Shown: in pieces, positions 27,041 through 34,769 of the stretch
How positions within the stretch are numbered: the stretch's first letter is position 1
Layout of the letters: each line of letters begins with the position of its first letter
Assembly (NCBI RefSeq): GCF_904528075.1
Contig: NZ_LR882035.1
Coordinates: 2,232,001 to 2,296,000 of the forward strand
Reading direction: 5' to 3'
DNA length: 64,000 bases
From: Agreia sp. COWG
GTDB lineage: Bacteria; Actinomycetota; Actinomycetes; Actinomycetales; Microbacteriaceae
The notes under the pieces: generated by a model
The model's input: only the letters and a program-made list of their open reading frames with translations
Told to the model about the DNA's origin: nothing
Database searches by the model: none
Position numbers and translations under genes: made by a program

Positions 27041-27833
27041 GCTTCGGTGCTCCCTCGGTTATCCGCCGCCGGATCGCTCCGGAGATCGCGTCGAGGGCGA
27101 TCGTGACGATCACCACCACGATCACCAGCATCCCGACGACAGCCCACTGCCGATACTGAGTGTAAGAGGTGAGCATGTCGCCGATGCCTCCCACACCGAT
27201 CAATCCGAGCACGGCGCTGGCGCGCACGTTGATCTCGAAGCGGTAGAGCCAGAACGAGAGGAACTCGGGGGTCGCCGACGGCCAGACTCCCCAGCGGATC
27301 ACCTGCGACGTCGAGCCGCCCGCGGCACGCACCGCCTCGATCGGCCCGCGGGGCACTCCGTCGATCGACTCGAAGCCCCACTTGCCGAGGGTTCCGATGC
27401 CGCCGACCGCGAGCGCGAGCGCACCGGTCAGGGGCGTGAGGCCCGTGACAGACAAGATGATGATCGCGATGATGATCTCGGGCACGGCCCTGATCACCGC
27501 GAAGACTCCGCGCAGCGCGGCCTGCACCGGCGGCGGGCCGAAGCCCTTCGCGGCGAGAAAGCTCAGCGGAGTCGCCACGATGATGCCGAACACGGTTCCG
27601 ACCCAGGCCATCTCGACGGAGCGCCACGTCTGGTACAGCGCCTCGGGCAGCTTCGACCAGTCCGGCGCCGAGAACATGAGCCAGAGATAGCGCACGATCT
27701 CCGAGGGCAGATTGCCGAGCCGCGCCCAGTTGATGTCGATCGACCAGAAGGCCACGACGACCACGAGAGTGACGATGGATGTGACGACCCACGTGCGCGT
27801 GCGGGCGGGCCGGGGTGGGGCGATGGCACTCAT
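27024..27833 (-). CDS. phnE: Phosphonate-type ABC transporter, permease
   Basis: 269 residues, about six membrane segments. The PhnE/PtxC-like pattern includes EMAWVGTVFGIIVATPLSFLAAKG, RAVPEIIIAIIIL, and the EAA loop EAVRAAGGSTSQVIRWGVWPSATPEFLSFWLYRFE followed by ASAVLGLIGVGGIGD. It overlaps the upstream permease gene by 4 bp and the regulator gene downstream by 17 bp. Together with the second permease it likely forms a heterodimer for phosphonate, phosphite or a related phospho-compound. Confidence 0.88.
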   Translation of the reverse strand: MSAIAPPRPARTRTWVVTSIVTLVVVVAFWSIDINWARLGNLPSEIVRYLWLMFSAPDWSKLPEALYQTWRSVEMAWVGTVFGIIVATPLSFLAAKGFGPPPVQAALRGVFAVIRAVPEIIIAIIILSVTGLTPLTGALALAVGGIGTLGKWGFESIDGVPRGPIEAVRAAGGSTSQVIRWGVWPSATPEFLSFWLYRFEINVRASAVLGLIGVGGIGDMLTSYTQYRQWAVVGMLVIVVVIVTIALDAISGAIRRRITEGAPKHDLQR

Positions 27834-28678
27834 ACGAGCCTCTTACGGATGGTGCTGGAGAGGAGCTCGAGCAGCACGACGACCACGAGGATCTCCAGGA
27901 TGATGACGGACAGCTGGTCGTAGCGGAAGTAGGTGCGCACGGCATCGATGAGCAGGCCGATGCCGCCGGCGCCGACGAGTCCGAGAACGGTGCCGGAGCG
28001 CACGTTGAGCTCGAGCACGTAGAGCACCTGATTCACGAAGCTCGGCCACACATCGGGCAGGGCCACGGCTCGGTTGATCTGCGCCTGCGTGCCGCCGGCC
28101 GCGCGGCCCGCCTCGAGGGGGCCCGCGTCGTTCGACTCGATCGCCTCGGAGACGAGCTTCACGATGATGCCCACGTTGAACAGCACGAGGGCGAGGATTC
28201 CGGGGAGAGCGCCGACGCCCACCATGGCGACGAGAATCGCCGCGTAGAGCAGCTCGGGCACGGCGCGCACCACGTTGAGGATCACGCGCACGATTCCGCG
28301 ACCGACCCGGTGGGGGTTGGTGAGGCGGGCGGCCCAGAGGCTCAGCGGCAGCGAGATGAGGGTGCTCACCGCCGTGGCGATGACCGCCATCTGCAGTGTC
28401 TCGAGCATGGGCGGGATGGTGCGGGGAAAGAACGACCAGTCGGGCTGCAGCAGCTGAACGATCTTCGTCGCGCCGTTCTGCCAGTTGCGCGCGATCGCGT
28501 CGAGCGAGAAGGCGATCCCCACCTGCGGACTCAGCGTGATGGCGGTGATCAGGGCGATCACGCCGAACGCGAGCCACGGCTTCCATCGGCCGGCGGGCCT
28601 CGGCGGCGGCGAGGCCGAGGGTGCGGCCACCTCCTTCGCCGTGGCGGCCCGGGCGGGCACGGATGAGGGCGCGCTCAT
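27830..28678 (-). CDS. phnE: Phosphonate-type ABC transporter, second permease
   Basis: 282 residues from ATG 28678, which overlaps the ATPase stop by 4 bp. An N-terminal Ala/Pro-rich tail of about 30 residues is followed by six membrane segments. Motifs: [64 protein letters not shown] and [16 protein letters not shown]. These are the typical PhnE signatures. Homologous to the next permease; the duplicate arrangement (two PhnE genes) is usual in actinobacterial and PtxABC-like systems. Confidence 0.88.
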   Translation of the reverse strand: MSAPSSVPARAATAKEVAAPSASPPPRPAGRWKPWLAFGVIALITAITLSPQVGIAFSLDAIARNWQNGATKIVQLLQPDWSFFPRTIPPMLETLQMAVIATAVSTLISLPLSLWAARLTNPHRVGRGIVRVILNVVRAVPELLYAAILVAMVGVGALPGILALVLFNVGIIVKLVSEAIESNDAGPLEAGRAAGGTQAQINRAVALPDVWPSFVNQVLYVLELNVRSGTVLGLVGAGGIGLLIDAVRTYFRYDQLSVIILEILVVVVLLELLSSTIRKRLV

Positions 28679-29493
28679 CGGTCGAGCACGTCCTCTGCCC
28701 TGATCGAGCGACCGTAGATCTCCTCGAACACGGCGTCGCTGGCGTCGGCGACCGAGCCGTCGTAGACGACCTCGCCGGCGCGCAGGCCGATCAGGCGCGT
28801 TCCGTACTCGCGCGCCAGGTCGACCAGGTGCAGGTTGGTGAGCACCGTGATGCCGAGCTCCGTGTTGATGCGACGCAGGTCCCGCATCACGGCGTGCGCC
28901 GTGGGCGGGTCGAGGCTCGCCACCGGCTCGTCGGCCAGCACGAGGTGCGGTTCCTGCGAGAGGGCGCGCGCGATGGCGACCCGCTGCTGCTGCCCGCCCG
29001 AGAGCGACGAGGCGCGATCCCACGCCTTGGCCAGAATTCCGACCCGCTCGAGCGCGTCGAACGCGATCTGCTTGTCTGCATTGGTGTGCGCGCCGAGCAG
29101 CGTGCGCCAGAGGGGCGTGTGCGCGAGCCGGCCCACCAGCACGTTGTTCAGAACGCTCGTGCGCCCGGCCAGGTTGAAGCCCTGAAAGATCATGCCGACC
29201 TCGCCGCGCAGGCGGCGCAGCTCGCGGCCCTTCGCCTCGCCGAGGCTGTGCCCGCCCACGGTCAGCTGCCCCGAAGTGATGGGCACGAGTCCGTTGATGG
29301 TGCGGATGAGACTCGACTTGCCCGATCCAGACAGACCGACGACCGAGACCATCTCACCCGGCTCGATGTCGAGCGAGATGCTCTTGAGGGCCACCACGCC
29401 GTTGGGATAGCGCACGCTCACGTCGCGCATGCGGATCGCCCACGGCGCGGAGGCCGGGGCGGCGGCCCCGACCTCCACTGAGTGCGGGGTCAC
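28675..29493 (-). CDS. phnC: Phosphonate-type ABC transporter, ATP-binding subunit
   Basis: 272 residues from GTG 29493. Walker [19 protein letters not shown]-loop [23 protein letters not shown] (the PhnC hallmark region), signature [15 protein letters not shown], Walker [14 protein letters not shown]. It is transcribed with the upstream binding protein (1-bp gap) and downstream permeases (overlap). The NLVGR-type stretch sets it apart from amino acid importers. Substrate: phosphonate, phosphite or similar. Confidence 0.9.
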   Translation of the reverse strand: MTPHSVEVGAAAPASAPWAIRMRDVSVRYPNGVVALKSISLDIEPGEMVSVVGLSGSGKSSLIRTINGLVPITSGQLTVGGHSLGEAKGRELRRLRGEVGMIFQGFNLAGRTSVLNNVLVGRLAHTPLWRTLLGAHTNADKQIAFDALERVGILAKAWDRASSLSGGQQQRVAIARALSQEPHLVLADEPVASLDPPTAHAVMRDLRRINTELGITVLTNLHLVDLAREYGTRLIGLRAGEVVYDGSVADASDAVFEEIYGRSIRAEDVLDR

Positions 29494-29494
29494 G

Positions 29495-30481
29495 CTACTT
29501 CAGTCCGAGCTTGTCCGCCGCGCGGGCGACGACGTCGAGCGAGGAAGCGTCGGCCGGAGCCAGCTTGGTGATGGAGTAGATCGCCTTCAGCTCGGCGGAG
29601 CCGGCCTCGGTGTTCGAGTAGTCCTCGAGCGCCTTGGTGATCTTGTCTTGCATACCCTTCGACAGGTCCTTCGTGAGCGCGACGCCGTCGTTCGGAATCT
29701 CGTCGGAGAGAGCGAAGACCACGACCTTCTGGCCCACGTCGGGCTTGTCGGATTTCACGACGTCGCGGGCGTCCCAGAAGCTGAAGCCCACCTCGGCGTC
29801 GCCGTTGTAGACGGCCAGAACGCTGGCGTCGTTGGCGGTCACGGGCAGCGCGCTGATGTCGTTGTCGGTGTCGATTCCGGCCTCGCGCAGGGCGAGGATC
29901 GGGTAGATGTAGCCGGCGGGCGATCCCGGGCCGAGCATGGCCACCTTCACGCCGTCTTTGATCTTCGAGATCGAGTCGAGCCCGGCCGGGCCCTTCAGCG
30001 CGTCGGCGCCGTTGCAGAACAGCTTGCCGTCGCGCTCGACGGGGGTGTCGTCGCAGTACTTGTCGGGGTTGTTCGTCATGAACTGGGCGGGGTAGGTGAT
30101 GTTGCCGTTGCGCTCGGTCTGCAGCACCACGGATGCGCCGTACATGTCGCTCGCCTGCCACAGCTGCAGCGACGGCAGGAAGCCGATCTGCGCCTGGCCG
30201 GCACCCATGGCCTCGACGGCCGCCTGGTAGTCCTTCGACACGACGCCGGTCACGGGGATTCCGAGCGCGTCGGTCAGCATGTCGGTGAGCGGCTTGGCCG
30301 TTTCGACGAGCGTGCCCTGGTCTTGCGAGGGCACGAGGGCGAGCGTGAGAGAGGTGGGGTCGGCCTGGGCCGCGCCCGACGAGCCGTCGGAGGAGGCCGA
30401 GGTCGAGCATCCGGTGAGGGCGACGGTTGCGAGGGCGACGGTTGCCGCCCCGGCGAGGGTGAGGCGCTTGCGAGAGATCAC
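29495..30481 (-). CDS. phnD: Phosphonate-type ABC transporter, substrate-binding lipoprotein
   Basis: 328 residues from GTG 30481, with GAAAGG eight bases upstream. A lipoprotein signal ends ALTGC, lipidated Cys25. The mature protein shows the PhnD pattern: [28 protein letters not shown], then [24 protein letters not shown] and a later [22 protein letters not shown]. This family binds phosphonates, phosphite and hypophosphite. It lies 5 bp behind the HAD gene. The exact ligand cannot be read from the sequence. Confidence 0.88.
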   Translation of the reverse strand: MISRKRLTLAGAATVALATVALTGCSTSASSDGSSGAAQADPTSLTLALVPSQDQGTLVETAKPLTDMLTDALGIPVTGVVSKDYQAAVEAMGAGQAQIGFLPSLQLWQASDMYGASVVLQTERNGNITYPAQFMTNNPDKYCDDTPVERDGKLFCNGADALKGPAGLDSISKIKDGVKVAMLGPGSPAGYIYPILALREAGIDTDNDISALPVTANDASVLAVYNGDAEVGFSFWDARDVVKSDKPDVGQKVVVFALSDEIPNDGVALTKDLSKGMQDKITKALEDYSNTEAGSAELKAIYSITKLAPADASSLDVVARAADKLGLK

Positions 30482-30486
30482 GAGGG

Positions 30487-31254
30487 TTACCTTTCGGGTA
30501 TTGCGGTGAGGGATGCGGATGACGGTGCGGTGATGCGGGCGGTTCGCGGTGCGAGTGTTTCGGCGGGGTGAGGTGTGTGGAGCCATTCGGTGATGGCCGG
30601 GTAGAGCTCGTGCAGGTGGTGCGCGCTGAAGGTGGGCGTCACATCCGGCGTCTCGTCGACCGTGGGGCCGACGAGTGCGGTCAGCGCCCCGCGAGCCTGC
30701 GCGGGGGCGAGGTCGTTGGCCCAGACGTCGCCGATGCTGAGCACCTGGCCGCGGGGCAGCCACTCGTCGAGCACGGCACCGAGGCCGTTCGGCTTGCCGA
30801 GCGAGGTGTAGACGGCGTCGAACAGCCCGCCGAGCCCGAGCACCTCGAGGGCGTCGTCGATGCGAATGTCGGGGGCGTTCGTGGCCACGACGAGGTTGCC
30901 GTACGTGCGCGCCTCGAGCAGAAAGTCGGCGAGGCCATCGGGCGCGACCACGGGGGCGAGCGTCGTGCCGAGGTGCGCGCGGCTGGTCAAATACGCCTCG
31001 CCGAGCGACTCGGGCCGGATGCCATGGTCGGCCGACAAAAGCCGCACCAGGTCGTATCCGTCGATGGCGTTCGTGCCCGGTGCCCGCCCGGAGGGGTGCT
31101 CGACGAGCGTCGCGACAACGGTATCCACGAAGGCCTCGGCGTCGCCGTCGGGCAGCTGGTGGGCCGCGGCGCGGGCATACGCGACAACCGGCCCAACCCC
31201 GAGGGAGAGCGTCCCATCGAAATCGAACAGCAGGGTCTTGTCGCGGTACGGCAC
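30487..31254 (-). CDS. HAD-superfamily hydrolase (phosphatase-like) leading the phosphonate-type operon
   Basis: 255 residues if started at GTG 31254, which has AAAGGA seven bases upstream; an ATG at 31287 is a second option. The catalytic motif DFDGTLS places the nucleophile at Asp11 and the acid at Asp13. VVATNAPDI is motif II-like, and SIGDVWANDLAPAQARG is motif III/IV with the GDxxxND pattern. It is the first gene of the transporter operon. A cytosolic phosphatase at the head of a phosphonate-type import operon suggests that the imported compound, or its first product, is dephosphorylated. It could also cleave a C-P bond of phosphonoacetaldehyde type, but no lysine of that subfamily is identified. 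Confidence 0.82.
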   Translation of the reverse strand: MPYRDKTLLFDFDGTLSLGVGPVVAYARAAAHQLPDGDAEAFVDTVVATLVEHPSGRAPGTNAIDGYDLVRLLSADHGIRPESLGEAYLTSRAHLGTTLAPVVAPDGLADFLLEARTYGNLVVATNAPDIRIDDALEVLGLGGLFDAVYTSLGKPNGLGAVLDEWLPRGQVLSIGDVWANDLAPAQARGALTALVGPTVDETPDVTPTFSAHHLHELYPAITEWLHTPHPAETLAPRTARITAPSSASLTAIPER

Positions 31255-31377
31255 GCTTTTCCTTTCACTTGTGGACACAGCGTCCATGATAGGTAGACGA
31301 TATAGACGCAATGACCACGCTGGGTGAACAGCGTGTAAACGATTTTTGGGATGGCCCTCGCCGCCTACGATGGCGAC

Positions 31378-32076
31378 GTGACTTTCGACGAGCTGCTGGC
31401 CGACGCCGACCTAATCGACGCAGGTGAATCACCTCAGAAGGTGCTCGAGGGCTCGCTTATCGCCACCCAGATCAAGCAGGATGCCGTGGCCCACCGCTTC
31501 TCGCAGTGGGGCCTCTCGACGGTGATCGACGAGAACACGAACGCCTCGGTCATCTCGCCGGAGCTCTTCGCCGAGCTGCACCGGCTGGCCGACGTCGATG
31601 CGACCTGGCCCGTCGGTAATGCCGGCCTCATCCACGTCTACGGCTATCTGCTCTCGACCGTGTCAACTCCCTACGGACCGAAGCGCGATCGCTGGACAAG
31701 CGGCGACGTCGCACGCGCCCTCGGCCTGGAGCCCGACACGTTCGTTCCGTGGTCCGCTCTGCCGACAACTCCTCTGCACCGCTTAGAGCAGGCCCTCTCC
31801 CCCATCCTCGCGACCCCCGAGAAGACGCCAGGAACGGCCTTTGTCATGCAGGAGACCTCAGACCACATCACCGCAACGACGCTCCTGATCCGCCACCCGG
31901 ACACGCAGCACTCGGCCCTTCTCTACGCCGTCGACGGCAAGCTGCTCACCGCATTCCCGTTCGAGATCACTCAGTCGAGCATCGACGCCCTCCAGTCGGA
32001 GCCGCCCCGCCTGCGCTACAACGCAGTCGTCGACGAGCCGAGACAGCCACTCGACACCCGCCGCGTGCTGCAATAG
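31378..32076 (+). CDS. Hypothetical protein, probably leaderless
   Basis: 232 residues from GTG 31378 (VTFDELLADADLIDAG); an in-frame ATG at 31351 is possible. I prefer the GTG because TACGAT ends six bases before it, the arrangement of a leaderless actinobacterial transcript. No ribosome site precedes either start. The protein is soluble with no signal peptide. The N-terminal half contains VLEGSLIATQIKQDAVAHRFSQWG and WPVGNAGLIHVYGYLLSTV, and the C-terminal half a beta-rich HITATTLLIRH section. I do not recognise the family. It has host-like GC and lies just before the low-GC island. Confidence 0.65.
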   Translation: MTFDELLADADLIDAGESPQKVLEGSLIATQIKQDAVAHRFSQWGLSTVIDENTNASVISPELFAELHRLADVDATWPVGNAGLIHVYGYLLSTVSTPYGPKRDRWTSGDVARALGLEPDTFVPWSALPTTPLHRLEQALSPILATPEKTPGTAFVMQETSDHITATTLLIRHPDTQHSALLYAVDGKLLTAFPFEITQSSIDALQSEPPRLRYNAVVDEPRQPLDTRRVLQ

Positions 32077-32156
32077 CCAACTTCCGCTCCCGAACAAAGC
32101 AGCGCTCGCGCCCCCACCTTCCCTAGGGTGGCCGTACACGAGCAAAGGAGCACGGC

Positions 32157-32591
32157 ATGGCCGAATCAAGCGCAGGACTCTCGCAAGAAGAACGAGACGC
32201 GGTCAAACAGCGAGCCAAGGAGCTGCGCGACGAGGCCAAGGCAGGCAAGAACCGCGCGGCCGGCGAAGAGGCCGTGGCGAAGGCCATCGCCGAAATGCCC
32301 GAACCGGATGCCGCTATCGCGGGCCGCATCCACGAACTCGTCGCGCAGCACGCCCCAGATCTGATGCCGAAGACCTGGTACGGACAACCGGCCTACGCGA
32401 ACAAGGAGGGCAAGGTCATCCTCTTCGTGCAGAGCGCGGCGAAGTTCAAGACGCGGTACTGCACCCTGGGCTTCAGCGAGGACGCGGCGCTCGACGACGG
32501 GGAGATGTGGCCGACGTCGTTTGCGGTGACGGCGATGACGCCCGCGGCGGAGAAGAGGATCGCGGCCCTCATCCTGAGCGCGGACGGCTAA
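32157..32591 (+). CDS. DUF1801 / YdhG-like protein
   Basis: 144 residues. An N-terminal Lys/Glu-rich helix (about 40 residues) is followed by the DUF1801 core: IAEMPEPDAAIAGRIHELVAQHAPDLMPKTWYGQPAYANKEGKVILFVQ and a later CTLGFSEDAALDDGEMWP. The family includes proteins described as iron chaperones (YdhG/Fra) and many uncharacterised ones. Soluble, monocistronic. The AAAGGAG about seven bases before ATG 32157 supports the start. The gene is the last host-like one before the island. Confidence 0.85.
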   Translation: MAESSAGLSQEERDAVKQRAKELRDEAKAGKNRAAGEEAVAKAIAEMPEPDAAIAGRIHELVAQHAPDLMPKTWYGQPAYANKEGKVILFVQSAAKFKTRYCTLGFSEDAALDDGEMWPTSFAVTAMTPAAEKRIAALILSADG

Positions 32592-33070
32592 GCGGATCGA
32601 ACGCTACGCTTACGCCGCCGTCAAGAGTTCGAAACCGAAGGCTCGCCAGGCTCGAGATCGGCGGCCACGCGATACGACTTGTCGTCGGAGCCGTTCGATG
32701 CGCTTGGGGCTCTCGAGTCGCCGCCGGGGCCGGGGTCGGGGCGCAGCACCTCGGCTCGCCCTGGTCCTCGATGACTCCTTCGCACCTCGGTTGATGCGAC
32801 CGTCGTCCAAAGCTGCCTTCGGTGGAACGCAAACGGCCGAGGTGGAACACCAGCGCCCAGCGAAGACAAGGAGAGAGGTGCTCCGCTTAGCTCCAGGCGC
32901 CTCTCTGGGACGCGTGCCCCTTTGTAGTTGGCTAACTGAACCCGGAGGGACTTACACAAGCCCCGAGCATAGATCACGCTCCGAAAGAAGATCAGACTTA
33001 GTCCGCGATGCTACCAAGGACCAGTACGTGCGTCCATTAGCCTGAACCGGCAACGCCGCCCACCTAAATC
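32592..33070. other. 479-bp stretch without a convincing gene; left edge of the island
   Basis: Short open frames exist on the minus strand but show no recognisable family or start signal. GC falls through this stretch from host level to island level, so it may hold the left boundary of the inserted DNA or the scar of a lost gene. A loose match to the tRNA-Arg 3' end (GGAGGGACT) is seen near 32944 but is too short to call an attachment site. Confidence 0.4.
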
Positions 33071-33532
33071 ATGGAGAACAACTTGAAGACTCTCGGGATC
33101 TCTTGCGATAAGACGAGTTTCCAATGGTGCGTGATAAGTATCGACGTGAGCGGCATGACCCTGGTAGACAGAGGAAAATCCGGAGTTCCAGCAAACTCGT
33201 CACGGGGCGCGGAACTACTTTGGTTGTTTCTCGAGATTCAGAACTTGGCCGGCACATTTCTACCCGACCGAGCAGTTTTGAAGCGGGCTGAAACTGGAGG
33301 CTCCGGTAGATCAGCGCCTCTTGATCATGCAGAAATGGACGGCGTTGCTCTTGCTGCCCTCCAGTCGAAGAGCGTACCGACCGAGTCCCTTAAATGGGCA
33401 ACCATCTCGAGTCGCCTTGGCAAGCGGTCTAAGACAGAGGCACTAGAGATCGTCCAGTCAATGTCGATCTCCCGGGGCGTTCCGAAGTCGCATCTAGACC
33501 CATTGGCCGCTGCCGCCGCGGGGCAAAAGTAG
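33071..33532 (+). CDS. Small protein with RNase-H-fold-like features, partner of the kinase
   Basis: 153 residues from ATG 33071; no clear ribosome site. A first strand-like stretch (LKTLGISCDKTSFQWCVISID) is followed by a helix, AELLWLFLEIQNLAG, and then PDRAVLKRAETGGSGRSAPLDHAEMDGVALAALQSKSV. The order resembles the RuvC/RNase H fold and in particular DUF3010-like proteins, where a catalytic acidic strand is followed by a 'K/ER...E' helix. The resemblance is by eye and modest. GC is low for the window, and the gene ends directly before the kinase start with no spacing (33532/33533), so the two form one operon. Function unknown. Confidence 0.55.
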   Translation: MENNLKTLGISCDKTSFQWCVISIDVSGMTLVDRGKSGVPANSSRGAELLWLFLEIQNLAGTFLPDRAVLKRAETGGSGRSAPLDHAEMDGVALAALQSKSVPTESLKWATISSRLGKRSKTEALEIVQSMSISRGVPKSHLDPLAAAAAGQK

Positions 33533-34558
33533 GTGACATTTTCAAAGATACGCGAGCTAGGTAAAGGCCACTTCGGGACTGTTTGGCTTGAACACGATGA
33601 TTCTTTGGGGCGGTTGTGTGCGACAAAATACGCAAACGCAAATCACGTCGCCATTAGCTCGGATTATTTTGCCGAAGCGCGAATAATGTTGGCCGCGAAG
33701 CACCCAAACGTGGTGGAAATTTACCAAGCGGAACTTCAAGATGGCCTGCCGATAATAAGAATGGAATACCTTGCTGGCGGCAGCGTCTCTGCAGTACTCG
33801 GTGGCCTGCCGTCCCAAGTCGATGTCGGCATGCGGATCGTCATGGACGCTGCCCGCGGGCTCGAGTACATCCATTCGCTAAATCTTCTGCATCGTGATAT
33901 GAAACCAAGCAATTTGCTCATTGACAATGATGGCGCAGTAAAGCTGTCTGATTTCGGCTTGTCCGGAATTATCACCGATTCGTTCCTGCCGAATTCTGGA
34001 TACCAACTGACGTGGCCACCTGAAAATGTCACCTCCGGCCGACCGACAGATACGAAGCAAGGCGACATATACGCTCTGGGAGTGACTGCCTGCAGAATTC
34101 TGAATGGTGACATGGTGTTTTTTTCCTCCATCCCTCCCGAGTCAGATCTGAAGCACGCAATCAGAATTGGCCGTTTTCCAGACCGAACCAAATGGCTCCC
34201 GCATCTTCACGAACCACTTCGACGAGTCCTGAGAAAAGCTATGCACAAGGATCCGACGCGTCGCTACGCATCCGCTCGAGACTTCCGTCACGCGCTCGAA
34301 AAATCGATTCCCGCCATCCCATGGAATTACGAGCTGGACGCGGGGCGGGCCATATGGACCTCGACCAAGAACGGAAGACACTGGAAAGCGACTCTGGCGT
34401 CAATTGACGGTGCTAAATATGATTTCGAGCTACTGGGCGGCCAGTCCGTCTCCAGACTTAGAAGACGGACTGCGGATGCCCTTCGTAGCGCACCTTTCGA
34501 TGAAGCAGCTCAGCATGCCGAAAGGGTCCTCGGACGAGTCGCCGTCCTAGGAAAGTAG
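33533..34558 (+). CDS. Soluble Hanks-type Ser/Thr protein kinase in defence-like context
   Basis: 341 residues from GTG 33533. All kinase elements are present: glycine loop GKGHFGTV (10-17), lysine in ATKYA (K32), HRDMKPSN (Asp122, Asn127), DFG (140-142), PPE in place of APE, and DIYALG. There is no membrane segment or PASTA repeat, unlike the PknB class. After about residue 270 comes a separate 70-residue domain: WTSTKNGRHWKATLASIDGAKYDFELLGG, then RLRRR, which looks like a small beta domain with a basic tail and could bind nucleic acid or a partner. Directly downstream of the RNase-H-like gene. The low GC and neighbours suggest a horizontally acquired defence module; no substrate can be named. 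Confidence 0.88.
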   Translation: MTFSKIRELGKGHFGTVWLEHDDSLGRLCATKYANANHVAISSDYFAEARIMLAAKHPNVVEIYQAELQDGLPIIRMEYLAGGSVSAVLGGLPSQVDVGMRIVMDAARGLEYIHSLNLLHRDMKPSNLLIDNDGAVKLSDFGLSGIITDSFLPNSGYQLTWPPENVTSGRPTDTKQGDIYALGVTACRILNGDMVFFSSIPPESDLKHAIRIGRFPDRTKWLPHLHEPLRRVLRKAMHKDPTRRYASARDFRHALEKSIPAIPWNYELDAGRAIWTSTKNGRHWKATLASIDGAKYDFELLGGQSVSRLRRRTADALRSAPFDEAAQHAERVLGRVAVLGK

Positions 34559-34769
34559 GCGTTGCGCTTTAACTCGACTCGCTATTGCTTGCCTCGTATT
34601 CCCGATACCACGATGGTCGTCCATCACTAGGGGTGGACTCAAGAGTTTCTCGCGAAGAATCCAGAACCGAATGAAACCAACTCATATCGTTTACGCTTCC
34701 TACAACTTGCGGGGACTGACCTTCTGGCTGCTTCATCGGATCTCCTTAGATCGAACGTATGTTCTAATA
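34559..34769. other. Convergent intergenic region
   Basis: 211 bp between the convergent kinase and deaminase genes. No coding potential is evident. It holds a LexA-box-like palindrome near its right end, listed separately. Confidence 0.5.
34751..34766. promoter_or_regulatory. LexA/SOS-box-like palindrome
   Basis: TCGAACGTATGTTCTA differs from the Gram-positive consensus TCGAACNNNNGTTCGA at one position. It lies just beyond the 3' end of the deaminase gene, not before an obvious start. A plus-strand transcript from here would be antisense to the deaminase gene. This could be chance. Confidence 0.35.

Noticed and set aside
32910..32960. Possible left attachment site matching tRNA-Arg
   Set aside because: Only nine bases match (GGAGGGACT), within chance for a region of this size.
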